Assembly: GCF_024181225.1 (NCBI RefSeq)
Contig: NZ_CP051198.1
Coordinates: forward strand, 1,860,001-1,924,000
Reading direction: 5' to 3'
DNA: 64,000 nucleotides
From: Treponema sp. OMZ 787
GTDB lineage: Bacteria; Spirochaetota; Spirochaetia; Treponematales; Treponemataceae
In this document: positions 1 to 7,113 of the stretch, piece after piece
Layout: each line of letters opens with the position of its first letter
Numbering within the stretch: the first letter of the stretch is position 1
Made by a program: the position numbers and the translations under genes
Notes under the pieces: model-generated
The model's database searches: none
What the model was told of the DNA's origin: nothing
What the model saw: the letters and a program-made list of their open reading frames with translations, nothing else

Positions 1-522
1 CGTGCAGGGGAATTCGATGTGCTTATAGGAATAAACCTTTTAAGAGAGGGTATCGACTTACCCGAAGTTTCTTTTATAGGAATTCTCGATGCAGACAAGA
101 TAGGTTTTTTGCGTTCTACTACGAGTCTTATTCAGATTGTAGGACGGGCCGCCCGAAACGAAAACGGCAAGGTTGTTATGTATGCCGACAGAATAAGCGG
201 TGCGATGAAAGAAACAATTGAAGAAACAAACCGCCGCCGCTCAATTCAGGAAGCCTATAACAAGGAACACGGTATAACACCAAAGACAATAAAGAAAGCC
301 ATCGAAGATATTTTAACCAGAGAAAACGAAATCAAAAAAGAAGCAGCCCTTGCAGAGGCCGGCCCCCTTATAAGCAGCCTAAATATTTTAAACCCTGCCG
401 ACAGAAAAAAACTTATCAAAAAACTCGAAGCCCAAATGGCAGAATACGCCGACATGCTCATGTTTGAAGAGGCTGCCGTTATAAGAGATAAGATAGAAGA
501 AGTAAGAAGAATAGGAAGCTAG
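1..522 (+). CDS. uvrB: Excinuclease ABC subunit B (3' part)
   Basis: C-terminal quarter of UvrB, the DNA-damage-verifying helicase-like subunit of UvrABC nucleotide excision repair in the cytoplasm. The reading frame is open from base 1, so the start lies outside the window. The first residues read GEFDVLIGINLLREGIDLP, the family's conserved helicase motif V region, followed by the motif VI sequence QIVGRAARN. The last 35 residues (KKLIKKLEAQMAEYADMLMF onwards) form the UVR domain that contacts UvrC. The tail then ends normally at TAG. The next gene starts 17 bases on, so the two may share a transcript, but their functions are unrelated. The identification is secure; only about 173 codons of a protein of roughly 660 are present. 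Confidence 0.97.
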   Translation, partial: RAGEFDVLIGINLLREGIDLPEVSFIGILDADKIGFLRSTTSLIQIVGRAARNENGKVVMYADRISGAMKETIEETNRRRSIQEAYNKEHGITPKTIKKAIEDILTRENEIKKEAALAEAGPLISSLNILNPADRKKLIKKLEAQMAEYADMLMFEEAAVIRDKIEEVRRIGS

Positions 523-539
523 GAAGCCGGTAGGAATTT

Positions 540-1271
540 ATGGATATAAAAATTTTAAATGTAGGAAAAAAATACGGCACATCGCATATTACAAAGGCTC
601 TTGATTCGGTGAGCTTTACGGTAAAAAGCGGTGAGTTTATTGCGATTATGGGGCCGTCGGGTTCCGGAAAAACGAGCCTTTTAAACATCATTGCTGCAAT
701 CGATACGGCTTCGGAGGGAAGCGTTCTTTTCGGAGATTTTGAGCTTACAAAAGCTTCAGCCGCAAACCTTGCCGAATTTAGAAAAAACAACTTAGGCTTC
801 GTCTTTCAAAATTACAATCTCCTTGACACCTTAACCTTAGAAGAAAACATCTTACTTGCGTTGAGCCTTAACAAGCAAAGCAAAAAAGAAATGCTGGAGA
901 GGGCAAAGGAATTGCAAGAGAATTTCGGGATTTACGGACTTCGCAACAAATATCCGCATGAGGTTTCAGGTGGAGAAAAACAGCGCTGTGCCTGTGCGCG
1001 GGCACTTGCAAATAAGCCTGCCCTTGTTTTAGCAGATGAGCCGACCGGAGCCTTGGACTCTCATTCGGCACAAATTCTTTTGGAAACCTTTCAAAAGATG
1101 AACAGTGAAATGCACACCAGCATTTTGATGGTAACACATGATGTATTTTCAGCTTCTTATGCTAAAAGGCTTCTTTTTTTAAAGGACGGAAAATTGGTAA
1201 AAGAACTTTGCCGCAATGATAAAGACCGTAAAACATTTATGTCTGAAATTTATGATGAACTTTCTTTATAG
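540..1271 (+). CDS. ABC transporter ATP-binding protein, MacB/BceA-type
   Basis: Nucleotide-binding subunit (243 aa) that would power the FtsX-like permease encoded next. Walker A is GPSGSGKT at residues 38-45, the Q-loop follows FVFQNYN, the signature is SGGEKQR (about 143-149), Walker B is LVLADEPTGALD and the switch histidine sits in MVTHD. The sequence class (LolD/MacB/BceA) drives mechanotransmission rather than classical substrate import. In Firmicutes the BceAB members expel or sense antimicrobial peptides, often with a BceRS two-component pair. No such pair is adjacent here, so the substrate is unknown. A similar pair lies at 10672-13390 on the other strand. The start was chosen as the ATG after TAGGAATTT. 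The permease starts 46 bases downstream. Confidence 0.9.
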   Translation: MDIKILNVGKKYGTSHITKALDSVSFTVKSGEFIAIMGPSGSGKTSLLNIIAAIDTASEGSVLFGDFELTKASAANLAEFRKNNLGFVFQNYNLLDTLTLEENILLALSLNKQSKKEMLERAKELQENFGIYGLRNKYPHEVSGGEKQRCACARALANKPALVLADEPTGALDSHSAQILLETFQKMNSEMHTSILMVTHDVFSASYAKRLLFLKDGKLVKELCRNDKDRKTFMSEIYDELSL

Positions 1272-1317
1272 CCCTTTCGCCTTTAGAGCCATAGTAAAAG
1301 AGTGAGGATTATCCATA

Positions 1318-3309
1318 ATGTTTAAAAAATTAGCTTTTAATAATGCAAAAAAATCGGCAAAAGATTACGCCCTTTTTATATTCTCGATGATACAAATAAG
1401 TGCACTTCTTTATGCATTTAATTCTTTTATATTTGATTCTTCAATAAAATCTTTTATATTGCAGGAAGGCACCTCCGCAGCATTAATAGGGCTTGCCGAC
1501 TTTTTTATTTTGTTTATTGCAGCATGGCTTGTGCGCTACATGATCTTTTTTATGATGAACACGCGAAGCCGCGAATTCGCAATTTACCAACTCATCGGTA
1601 TTCCGCCAAAAAAAATTGCCCGCATCTTTGTACGGGAAAATGCACTTTTAGGCTTCGGCTCCTTTTGTATCGGCATACCTGTAGGCATTTTAGTGCAGGG
1701 CTTTTTAAAATACATCTTCTTTTTCTTTACAAGTCAAAAAATAGGAGCCCTTTTTTCGTTCCAATTGTGGGGGCTGACAATTGCATTCGGCATGTATTCA
1801 TTTTTTTATCTTCTTGCCCTTTTACGGAGCGGGAGAAAATTAAAAAAATTAAGTATACAAAAATTACTTCTTGCCGAAGCCGAACATGAAAAGCCTAAGG
1901 TAAAAAAACATACGCTTTTATCGATAATATGTTTTGTGATTTCTATTGCTTTTTTTATTCATTATTTTATTATGCTCTTTACATACAGTATGAAAAATAG
2001 TGCCATTACACTGATATATCTCATTCTATTTGTTATTTCGATCTTTCTTTTTTACATCGGTATAACAGGCTTTTTATCTTTTTACGCAGAAAAAAAAGGC
2101 AAGACTCTTTTTAAAAATTGTAATTTATTTATTATAAGACAGCTTACTTCAAAAATAATCAGTATGCAAAAAACACTTGCGGTTGTTACCGTATTTATTA
2201 CCCTAGGTATCCTATCTTTGAGCCTTTCAATTTTATTCAATTTAATCGGACTAAAGAAAATAAATTACTCATATCCTTTTGATCTTATCATTTATAATAA
2301 AACGCCCGATTATAGTTTTGATGAATATGTTAAATTAATAGAACAAGAATTAACTATAACCGAAAGAATTACGCACACGATTTACACCGATGGTCAATCG
2401 GCTTTACCTCTCTTTTTAAAAAAAGAAATGGAAATGTCCGATACGGGATATAAAAGATATTATTACCCGACCCACACCTTTTTGCTTTTAAGCGATTATA
2501 ATGAACTCCGCTCGTCCTTAGACTTAAAACCTGTAAATATAGCACAAGGAGAATATATTCTTCACACCAAAAAAGTACTTTTAAAATTTTTAGATAGCTT
2601 TGATAAAGATAACAGCATATCACTGAATGGAAACTTTTTAAAATGCAAGACCGTTTATGATGAAGGCATTTCACAAAACGGACACTACGGAAGCGACTAC
2701 ATTCTTGTAGTTGCCGATTCGTATAAAAAAGATTTAAACCCATTTTATTCCGTTACGGCTTTGCGTTTTGATAATGAACTTTCCGATTCATTATTAAAGG
2801 AACTGAAAAACCCGGATAAAACGGACGAAGAAGGTTATGCACCGGGTGATGATAAAATAATGACGATGGCCGATGATTATTTGGTAAGCCGCCGATTTCT
2901 TTTTACTGAGGTACTCCCGATTATCACCATGATTTCCTTTGTGCTTTTTTACATTGCGGCAAGTTTTATGTGTGCAGTTTTAACCGTGCTTTCCATACAA
3001 CAACTTTCGGATGCAGTAAAATACCGCTTCCGCTACACAATCCTTTTTCAATTAGGACTTTCGCCTTCAGACTTAAAAAAATTGATTTTAAAACAGCTCG
3101 CCTTTTATTTTTGTATTCCGGCACTTTTGGGTATTCTATTAAGCGGAATGATTACCGTTTTTGTAGGCAACTTCTTTTGGTTTCATACAGGACTTCTTGC
3201 CTCAGGTTTTATTCATTTTATATTCACCCTCATTCCGTTTTTTATCATATATGGAATTTATTTCGGTATAACTTATAGACTTTTTATAAAGAATACGGAA
3301 TTAATATGA
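1318..3309 (+). CDS. FtsX-like ABC permease, BceB-type
   Basis: Membrane subunit (663 aa) paired with the preceding ATPase. Hydrophobic segments fall near residues 18-35, 55-78, 110-130 and 150-170, then a central pair (about 200-260) and one near 285-310. A large extracytoplasmic region follows (about 320-530), and three more helices close the protein. This is the ten-helix FtsX/BceB layout with one big sensory loop, known in the family to contact peptides or lipid II-cycle intermediates. The start ATG follows a GAGGATT site. The stop codon overlaps the ATG of a dead HAD-like stub (ATGA at 3306-3309), so another gene was once translationally coupled downstream. The substrate cannot be read from the sequence. 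Confidence 0.87.
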   Translation: MFKKLAFNNAKKSAKDYALFIFSMIQISALLYAFNSFIFDSSIKSFILQEGTSAALIGLADFFILFIAAWLVRYMIFFMMNTRSREFAIYQLIGIPPKKIARIFVRENALLGFGSFCIGIPVGILVQGFLKYIFFFFTSQKIGALFSFQLWGLTIAFGMYSFFYLLALLRSGRKLKKLSIQKLLLAEAEHEKPKVKKHTLLSIICFVISIAFFIHYFIMLFTYSMKNSAITLIYLILFVISIFLFYIGITGFLSFYAEKKGKTLFKNCNLFIIRQLTSKIISMQKTLAVVTVFITLGILSLSLSILFNLIGLKKINYSYPFDLIIYNKTPDYSFDEYVKLIEQELTITERITHTIYTDGQSALPLFLKKEMEMSDTGYKRYYYPTHTFLLLSDYNELRSSLDLKPVNIAQGEYILHTKKVLLKFLDSFDKDNSISLNGNFLKCKTVYDEGISQNGHYGSDYILVVADSYKKDLNPFYSVTALRFDNELSDSLLKELKNPDKTDEEGYAPGDDKIMTMADDYLVSRRFLFTEVLPIITMISFVLFYIAASFMCAVLTVLSIQQLSDAVKYRFRYTILFQLGLSPSDLKKLILKQLAFYFCIPALLGILLSGMITVFVGNFFWFHTGLLASGFIHFIFTLIPFFIIYGIYFGITYRLFIKNTELI

Positions 3310-3371
3310 AAATAGCATTTTTAGATAGAGACGTCACCATCAATGCAGATTATCCGGATAAATTTTTATAA
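3306..3371 (+). pseudogene. HAD-type phosphatase stub (21 codons)
   Basis: An ATG overlapping the permease stop opens a 21-codon frame, MKIAFLDRDVTINADYPD and so on, before TAA. FLDRDxTIN is the catalytic motif I of GmhB/histidinol-phosphatase-like HAD enzymes, with the usual glycine replaced by valine. Nothing HAD-like follows, so this looks like the 5' remnant of a gene formerly coupled to the transporter operon. Such a short match could be chance, but the motif and the ATGA coupling agree. Confidence 0.5.
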
Positions 3372-3429
3372 ACTCTCAACTGCTTGAAAAATTAAAACTT
3401 ATAATATAAAATATCGAAAAAGAGAGGAT

Positions 3430-3489
3430 ATGATAAACAGTTCGGCAGAAATTCAACCTCACTATTTATCTATATTTATAGGATATTAA
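3430..3489 (+). CDS. Micro-ORF, MIN-S-SAEIQPHYLS family, copy 1
   Basis: A 19-codon frame with a good ribosome-binding site (AGAGAGGAT just before the ATG) reads MINSSAEIQPHYLSIFIGY and stops one base before the ATG of the ORF6N gene. The first 14 codons match those of the micro-ORF at 4251, and three of the four nucleotide differences are synonymous, which suggests that the peptide is or was selected. It may be a leader peptide, or the 5' fragment of a gene duplicated in this region. The function is unknown. Confidence 0.4.
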   Translation: MINSSAEIQPHYLSIFIGY

Positions 3490-3490
3490 T

Positions 3491-3823
3491 ATGGCAAAAT
3501 TACAAAAAGAACCGGTCCCGGTAAATCAAAAAATAATTAAAGAAAAAATTTACACTATACGAGGACAAAAGGTAATGCTTGATCTCCACCTTGCTGAAAT
3601 ATATGGCTATGAAACAAAAACTTTTAATCAACAAGTCAAAAGAAATATCGAGAAATTCGAAGACGATTTTATGTTTCAATTAACCGATGAAGAGGTGCAA
3701 ATACTTTCAAGGTCACATTTTGTGACCTTGAATAAAATTACAAGTATTTTGAAGATTGATGACGCGGTACTTTATCATCCGATGTTTGATGAGTTATTAT
3801 TAAATCCGGCATTAAAAATATAG
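3491..3823 (+). CDS. ORF6N domain protein, truncated
   Basis: Short protein (110 aa) with an ORF6N domain (phage KilA-N/ORF6N DNA-binding group): IRGQKVMLDLHLAEIYGYET at about residues 24-43, then NQQVKRNIEKFEDDFMFQLT. Full-length relatives continue after the LSRSHFVTLN region for a further 100 or more residues. Here the sequence changes character after residue 80 and ends at residue 110. The last part is probably unrelated DNA joined in frame. Such genes are phage- and defence-associated, and spirochaetes carry many copies. The preceding micro-ORF ends one base before this start, so translation could be coupled. Activity is doubtful because of the missing C-terminus. Confidence 0.7.
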   Translation: MAKLQKEPVPVNQKIIKEKIYTIRGQKVMLDLHLAEIYGYETKTFNQQVKRNIEKFEDDFMFQLTDEEVQILSRSHFVTLNKITSILKIDDAVLYHPMFDELLLNPALKI

Positions 3824-3849
3824 GCAATATTTAAATAAAAGGAATTATT

Positions 3850-4236
3850 ATGTTAAAAACAGGTATTAACGGAAAAGAAGAAATTATCGTAAATGAAAAT
3901 CATTCAGCTGAAAGTTTGGAAAGCGGAACACTGAAAGTATTCGGCACTCCTGCGATGATTGCATTGATGGAAAAAACTGCATGGAAAAGTGTGCAGGATT
4001 ATTTGGAAGAAGGACAGGGAACCGTCGGCACCTCATTGGAAATAAAACATGTTTCCGCAACGCCGCTCGGCATGAAAGTTTATTGCGAAAGCGAACTTAC
4101 CGGCATAGACGGAAAAAAGCTTATCTTTTCGGTAAAGGCCTATGACGAAACAGGTTTGATCGGAGAAGGAATACACGAGCGCTTTATCGTCAACAATGAA
4201 AAATTTCAAAAAAAGACAAATCAAAAGATGAAGTAA
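3850..4236 (+). CDS. Hotdog-fold thioesterase, FlK-like
   Basis: A 128-residue single-domain protein of the hotdog thioesterase superfamily, closest in layout to the fluoroacetyl-CoA thioesterase-like group. Recognisable parts are the N-terminal strand, FGTPAMIALMEKTAW (the helix that starts the hotdog), GTVGTSLEIKHVSATPLG and the closing strands GEGIHERFIV. These cytosolic proteins hydrolyse acyl-CoA thioesters; the substrate here cannot be told. The start ATG follows AAAGGAATTATT. The gene is intact and stands among decayed genes. A micro-ORF and three palindromes follow its stop. Confidence 0.8.
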   Translation: MLKTGINGKEEIIVNENHSAESLESGTLKVFGTPAMIALMEKTAWKSVQDYLEEGQGTVGTSLEIKHVSATPLGMKVYCESELTGIDGKKLIFSVKAYDETGLIGEGIHERFIVNNEKFQKKTNQKMK

Positions 4237-4250
4237 AATATTGAGGAGAT

Positions 4251-4331
4251 ATGATAAATACTTCGGCAGAAATTCAGCCTCATTATTTATCTTCGAGTTT
4301 GCCTTTGGCAAACATCGTATTATTTTATGTA
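4251..4331 (+). CDS. Micro-ORF, MIN-T-SAEIQPHYLS family, copy 2
   Basis: A 26-codon frame behind a strong ribosome-binding site (GAGGAGAT, ATG next) begins MINTSAEIQPHYLS, matching copy 1 at 3430. After codon 14 it runs through the first palindrome of the following array and ends at a TAG inside the second. Either the palindromes interrupted a longer gene or the conserved unit is the micro-ORF itself. No function is known. Confidence 0.4.
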
Positions 4332-4400
4332 GTTTTGCAAAATGCAAAACTACTTGAAAAAACTTTTTTCGGAAGCTGAAACTTCCTGCAAAAAGTTTTT
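4297..4400. repeat. Three consecutive perfect palindromes
   Basis: Three hairpins follow one another. The first is GTTTGCC-TTT-GGCAAAC (4297-4313). The second is an 11-bp stem GTAGTTTTGCA with loop AAA (4328-4352). The third is AAAAACTTTTT plus an inner GGAAG/CTTCC pair (4357-4400). They fill the space between the thioesterase and the NTF2-like gene and end 13 bases before that gene's TTG start. They could terminate transcription, protect mRNA ends, or be small non-autonomous repeats. Confidence 0.75.
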
Positions 4401-4413
4401 ATAGGAGAAAGAT

Positions 4414-4776
4414 TTGGATATAAGAAAATTTTGGAATGCTATTGCAAAACAAGATGCCGAAATGATACGCACTTTTTTTAATAAAAAGGCAATCATAAGA
4501 TGGCATAATACAAATGAGCAATTTACCTTAGAAGAATTTATCAGAGCGAACTGTGAATATCCGGGTAAATGGGAAGCGGAAATTGAAAGGATAGAAAAAA
4601 CGGATAATCTATTTATTACGGCAGTAAAAGTATTCAATAAAGATGCATCTTTTCATGCTGTATCTTTTATAAAAATTGAAGATGATAAGATTGTTTCGAT
4701 GGATGAATATTGGGGAGATGACGGCGTACCTCCGCAATGGAGAATTGATATGAAAATAGGAACTAAGATTATATAA
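4414..4776 (+). CDS. NTF2-like / SnoaL-like domain protein
   Basis: A 120-residue alpha+beta cone-fold protein: helical N-terminus DIRKFWNAIAKQDAEMIRTF, then strands IIRWHNTNEQFTLEEFI, ITAVKVFNKD, FHAVSFIKIEDDKIVSMDEY and a C-terminal WGDDGVPPQW. This matches the SnoaL/DUF4440-type NTF2-like family, which includes small isomerases and ligand-binding proteins; the precise role is unknown. The start is TTG at 4414, preceded by TAGGAGAAAGA. No ATG lies in a suitable position. The third palindrome of the upstream array ends just before the ribosome-binding site and could modulate access to it. Confidence 0.75.
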   Translation: MDIRKFWNAIAKQDAEMIRTFFNKKAIIRWHNTNEQFTLEEFIRANCEYPGKWEAEIERIEKTDNLFITAVKVFNKDASFHAVSFIKIEDDKIVSMDEYWGDDGVPPQWRIDMKIGTKII

Positions 4777-4805
4777 ATGATGATAATTTATGAAGGAGAA
4801 AATAA

Positions 4806-5253
4806 ATGAAAAAAACGGCTTTATTAATTTATGAAACCTATTGTAACTTTGAGATTAGTGTTGCTCTTGAAGGTTTAGCTTTAAAAAATAAAGAGGTAGT
4901 AGTATTTGCCAAATATAGAAGATAAAGATATTTTAAATTTTATAAAAAAATTTAAAGATAAAATAATTGGAGCAATATCAATTGCTCCTATCTTACTAGT
5001 AAAAACCGAAATGCTTAATGGAAAACCGTTTATGGCAGGAGTAAATAAAGAAGATTTATTTGAAGAAGGATTTACAAACGAAGATCTTGATAAAATGAAA
5101 GGATGGGACGATTGTATAAAAAATCCTATAGAAGATGGATATATTGTAACAGATAAGATAGTTACATCTATTGCATTTAATTTTGCAAAGTTTGGACTTC
5201 AATTTTGTAAAATGCTTGGCCTTGACATACCACCCAAAATCTTTGGGCTGTAG
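4806..5253 (+). pseudogene. DJ-1/PfpI family protein, internal deletion and frameshift
   Basis: The 5' part (4806-4925) reads MKKTALLIYETYCNFEISVA and on to VVVFAKYRR, then stops: the typical first strand-helix-strand of a DJ-1/PfpI amidotransferase-fold protein. From about 4906, in another frame, comes IEDKDILNFIKKF, then AISIAPILLVKTEMLNGKPF, and a normal C-terminus GLDIPPKIFGL. The middle of the domain (roughly 60-70 residues by family length) is missing at the junction, together with a frame change. The nucleophile elbow should read A-C-A or similar; here it reads AISIAP, without a cysteine. The gene is therefore dead, or at most makes fragments. Confidence 0.8.
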
Positions 5254-5342
5254 TAAATCTTTTATATATCAATTGGTCTTAACTCAATCATCTAATGCCC
5301 TAAGATATAGTATAAAACAACACAGCAACATTCTTTACTCCT

Positions 5343-5462
5343 TTACCTGAATAGCTGTATAAAATTTTCAGGCGAACATACGCGTAATTGAGTCGCTTTA
5401 TAGTCGGTAGTATTTCTCGTTATAATGTATGCCTGTATCTCTATAAACACTTTTTTTATCAT
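5343..5462 (-). pseudogene. PIN-domain toxin remnant (N- and C-terminus joined)
   Basis: Downstream of and overlapping the antitoxin stop (ATGA at 5462-5459) is a 39-codon frame: MIKKVFIE, then IQAYIITRNTTDYKATQLRV and a SPENFIQLF end. MIKKVFI is a typical PIN toxin start. YIITRNxxDYK with SPExF is the last catalytic strand region and C-terminus of the same family. The roughly 90-100 residues between, with the remaining acidic residues, are missing without loss of frame. The toxin is thus disarmed while its antitoxin remains intact. Confidence 0.75.
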
Positions 5463-5713
5463 AAATACTTATCCGATAAGGATTCAGTTAAAAGCTCATT
5501 ATAGGGCTTTCCATTATCAGTGAACATACCGGATAATGACTCAGTCAAGGGAGCATTTAAGCTATTACCTGTAAGAAAAGTTTTTTTTGCACCGGAAATA
5601 TGTTCTAGATACTCACTTACAAGTTTGGAAATACTGCGGTTTTCTTTTTTTGCGTATCGTTTTGCACTTTCCACTATATCCTTATCTATCGTCAGTGTCA
5701 ATTTTGTAAGCAT
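5459..5713 (-). CDS. Antitoxin of the DUF6364/ribbon-helix-helix type
   Basis: An 84-residue protein beginning MLTKLTLTIDKDIVESAKRY, followed by AKKENRSISKLVSEYLE. This is the ribbon-helix-helix antitoxin pattern (beta strand, then SISKLV helix) that partners PIN toxins. The start was chosen at 5713 because GGAGGTTTTTA precedes it; an ATG five codons upstream lies in the ribosome-binding region. The partner toxin overlaps its stop by four bases and is a deletion remnant. The C-terminal half has a repeated TESLS motif (LTESLSGMF, LLTESLSDKYL). It would bind its own promoter and neutralise related toxins in trans, by family knowledge. Confidence 0.75.
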   Translation of the reverse strand: MLTKLTLTIDKDIVESAKRYAKKENRSISKLVSEYLEHISGAKKTFLTGNSLNAPLTESLSGMFTDNGKPYNELLTESLSDKYL

Positions 5714-5835
5714 TAAAAACCTCCACATATGTAGTATATACCAAAAAACACATATCCGTCAAGATTTCCGGTTATTAATTTTTCCCATATATAAGGTATC
5801 ATAAAAATTATTTTAAAAATAATATAGTAAAAGCA

Positions 5836-5864
5836 TTGACAATACCTAAAAGGTATGTTACTAT
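5836..5864 (+). promoter_or_regulatory. padR promoter with embedded operator palindrome
   Basis: TTGACA (5836-5841), a 17-base spacer and TACTAT (5859-5864). The spacer contains a perfect inverted repeat ATACCT-AAA-AGGTAT (5842-5856), exactly between the two boxes. PadR regulators typically bind such ATGT/ACAT- or ATAC/GTAT-flanked dyads, so autorepression of the padR gene starting at 5894 is the natural reading. Confidence 0.8.
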
Positions 5865-5893
5865 AAGATATATAGAAAATCGATAGGTGTCTT

Positions 5894-6496
5894 ATGGATA
5901 AAATAATTTTAGGAATTTTACTGCTACGCAGGATGACTGCATACGAAATTAAAAATGTTATCAAAAATAATTTTAAGTCTATGTGCAGTGATAGCCTTGG
6001 AAGCATTCAGGCAGCTCTTAAAAAATTGCTTGAACTGAATATGGTTAGTTTTGAAGAACTGGTCGAAAAAGGAGTAAATAAAAAAAGATACTCAATAACC
6101 GACATCGGGCAAAAGGCATTAATAGATTGGATAAAGGTGCCGCTTAATACTTCAAAAACTAAGAATATGGATTTTGCAAAACTTCTTTTTATGGGTTATG
6201 TTCCGAAGGAAAACCGGAAATATTTGATCAATCAAATTATTGTCTCCTTAGAAAAAGACTATGCAGCATTAAAATCCGTAAAAGAGTCAATAAATGTTGA
6301 AGATGAAAGAGCTGCTTTAAAGAATTATTTACTTACCGATAAAGAGTATCAAAAAAGAATTAAAGCATTGCATAAAAAAAATATATCCGAAAGCATCGAA
6401 GACATCGGTACATTCACGATGGCTGCCTTGGACTATGGAATCGACATCGCTGCTTTTAATATAGAATGGTTTAAAAAATTAAAAAAAAGAATATAA
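5894..6496 (+). CDS. PadR family transcriptional regulator
   Basis: A 200-residue regulator with the PadR winged helix at residues 1-85: ILGILLLRRMTAYEIKNVI, LGSIQAALKKLLELNMV and the wing KKRYSITDIGQKAL. A helical dimerisation domain follows (Vir_C-like group, about 90-200). PadR proteins repress nearby detoxification or transport genes until a ligand binds. The gene is the first of a probable operon with a GNAT acetyltransferase (29-base gap) and a CPBP protease, and its promoter carries a palindromic operator. The start ATG at 5894 is preceded by a weak GATAGGTGTCTT site. The ligand is unknown. Confidence 0.88.
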   Translation: MDKIILGILLLRRMTAYEIKNVIKNNFKSMCSDSLGSIQAALKKLLELNMVSFEELVEKGVNKKRYSITDIGQKALIDWIKVPLNTSKTKNMDFAKLLFMGYVPKENRKYLINQIIVSLEKDYAALKSVKESINVEDERAALKNYLLTDKEYQKRIKALHKKNISESIEDIGTFTMAALDYGIDIAAFNIEWFKKLKKRI

Positions 6497-6525
6497 AGAA
6501 CAAACAGGCATTAAAGGAATTCCGT

Positions 6526-7113
6526 ATGAAAAAAATAAGACAAGCACAAGAATCTGATAGAAACAAAATTGTCGATTGCATTCTCGATGCATTTCAAAAA
6601 GATTTTTCCGAATTTATAAATAAAGTCGGAAAGAATAAAGTAGAAAGTTTTCTTAAAGAATGCATAAGAATAAATTGTTTTTATCTGATAGAAACTGAAC
6701 AGGAAATTATCGGAGTTTTAGCACTTTCAGATATTAAAGGAAGAGCTATAAATGGAGCAAAAAAAGCAGCTCAAAAATATTTCGGAGCCTTTGTCGGCCG
6801 GATTTTATACATGGCAAATTTCAAAGACTTTGAAATTAATTACTGTAAATCGGAAACTATAGGCTTTATAGAATTTGCAGCTGTCAGACAAAAATTTCAA
6901 GGCCGAGGTATCGCTTCTTTTTTGATAACAAAAGTAATATCCGAAACAAGTTATACAAACTATCTTTTGGATGTGGTAGATACAAATTATGCAGCAATTA
7001 ATTGCTATACTAAATTAGGTTTTATCGAAATAAAACGAGATAAAGTTATGTTTGGCAAGCAAAAAGGATTTAAAGAAAAAATATTTATGGAGTATAAAAA
7101 AGAAGATGAATAA
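6526..7113 (+). CDS. GNAT family N-acetyltransferase
   Basis: A 195-residue GNAT protein. Acetyl-CoA-binding motif A is visible as VRQKFQGRGIASFLI (pyrophosphate loop Q-x-x-G-R-G-I-A, about residues 125-135). The DTNYAAINCYTKLGF segment that follows is the conserved motif B region. It would transfer an acetyl group to an amine on a small molecule or protein; the substrate is not evident. It lies between padR and the CPBP gene, overlapping the latter by eight bases, so the three are probably co-transcribed under PadR control. The start ATG at 6526 follows AAAGGAATTCCGT. Confidence 0.85.
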   Translation: MKKIRQAQESDRNKIVDCILDAFQKDFSEFINKVGKNKVESFLKECIRINCFYLIETEQEIIGVLALSDIKGRAINGAKKAAQKYFGAFVGRILYMANFKDFEINYCKSETIGFIEFAAVRQKFQGRGIASFLITKVISETSYTNYLLDVVDTNYAAINCYTKLGFIEIKRDKVMFGKQKGFKEKIFMEYKKEDE

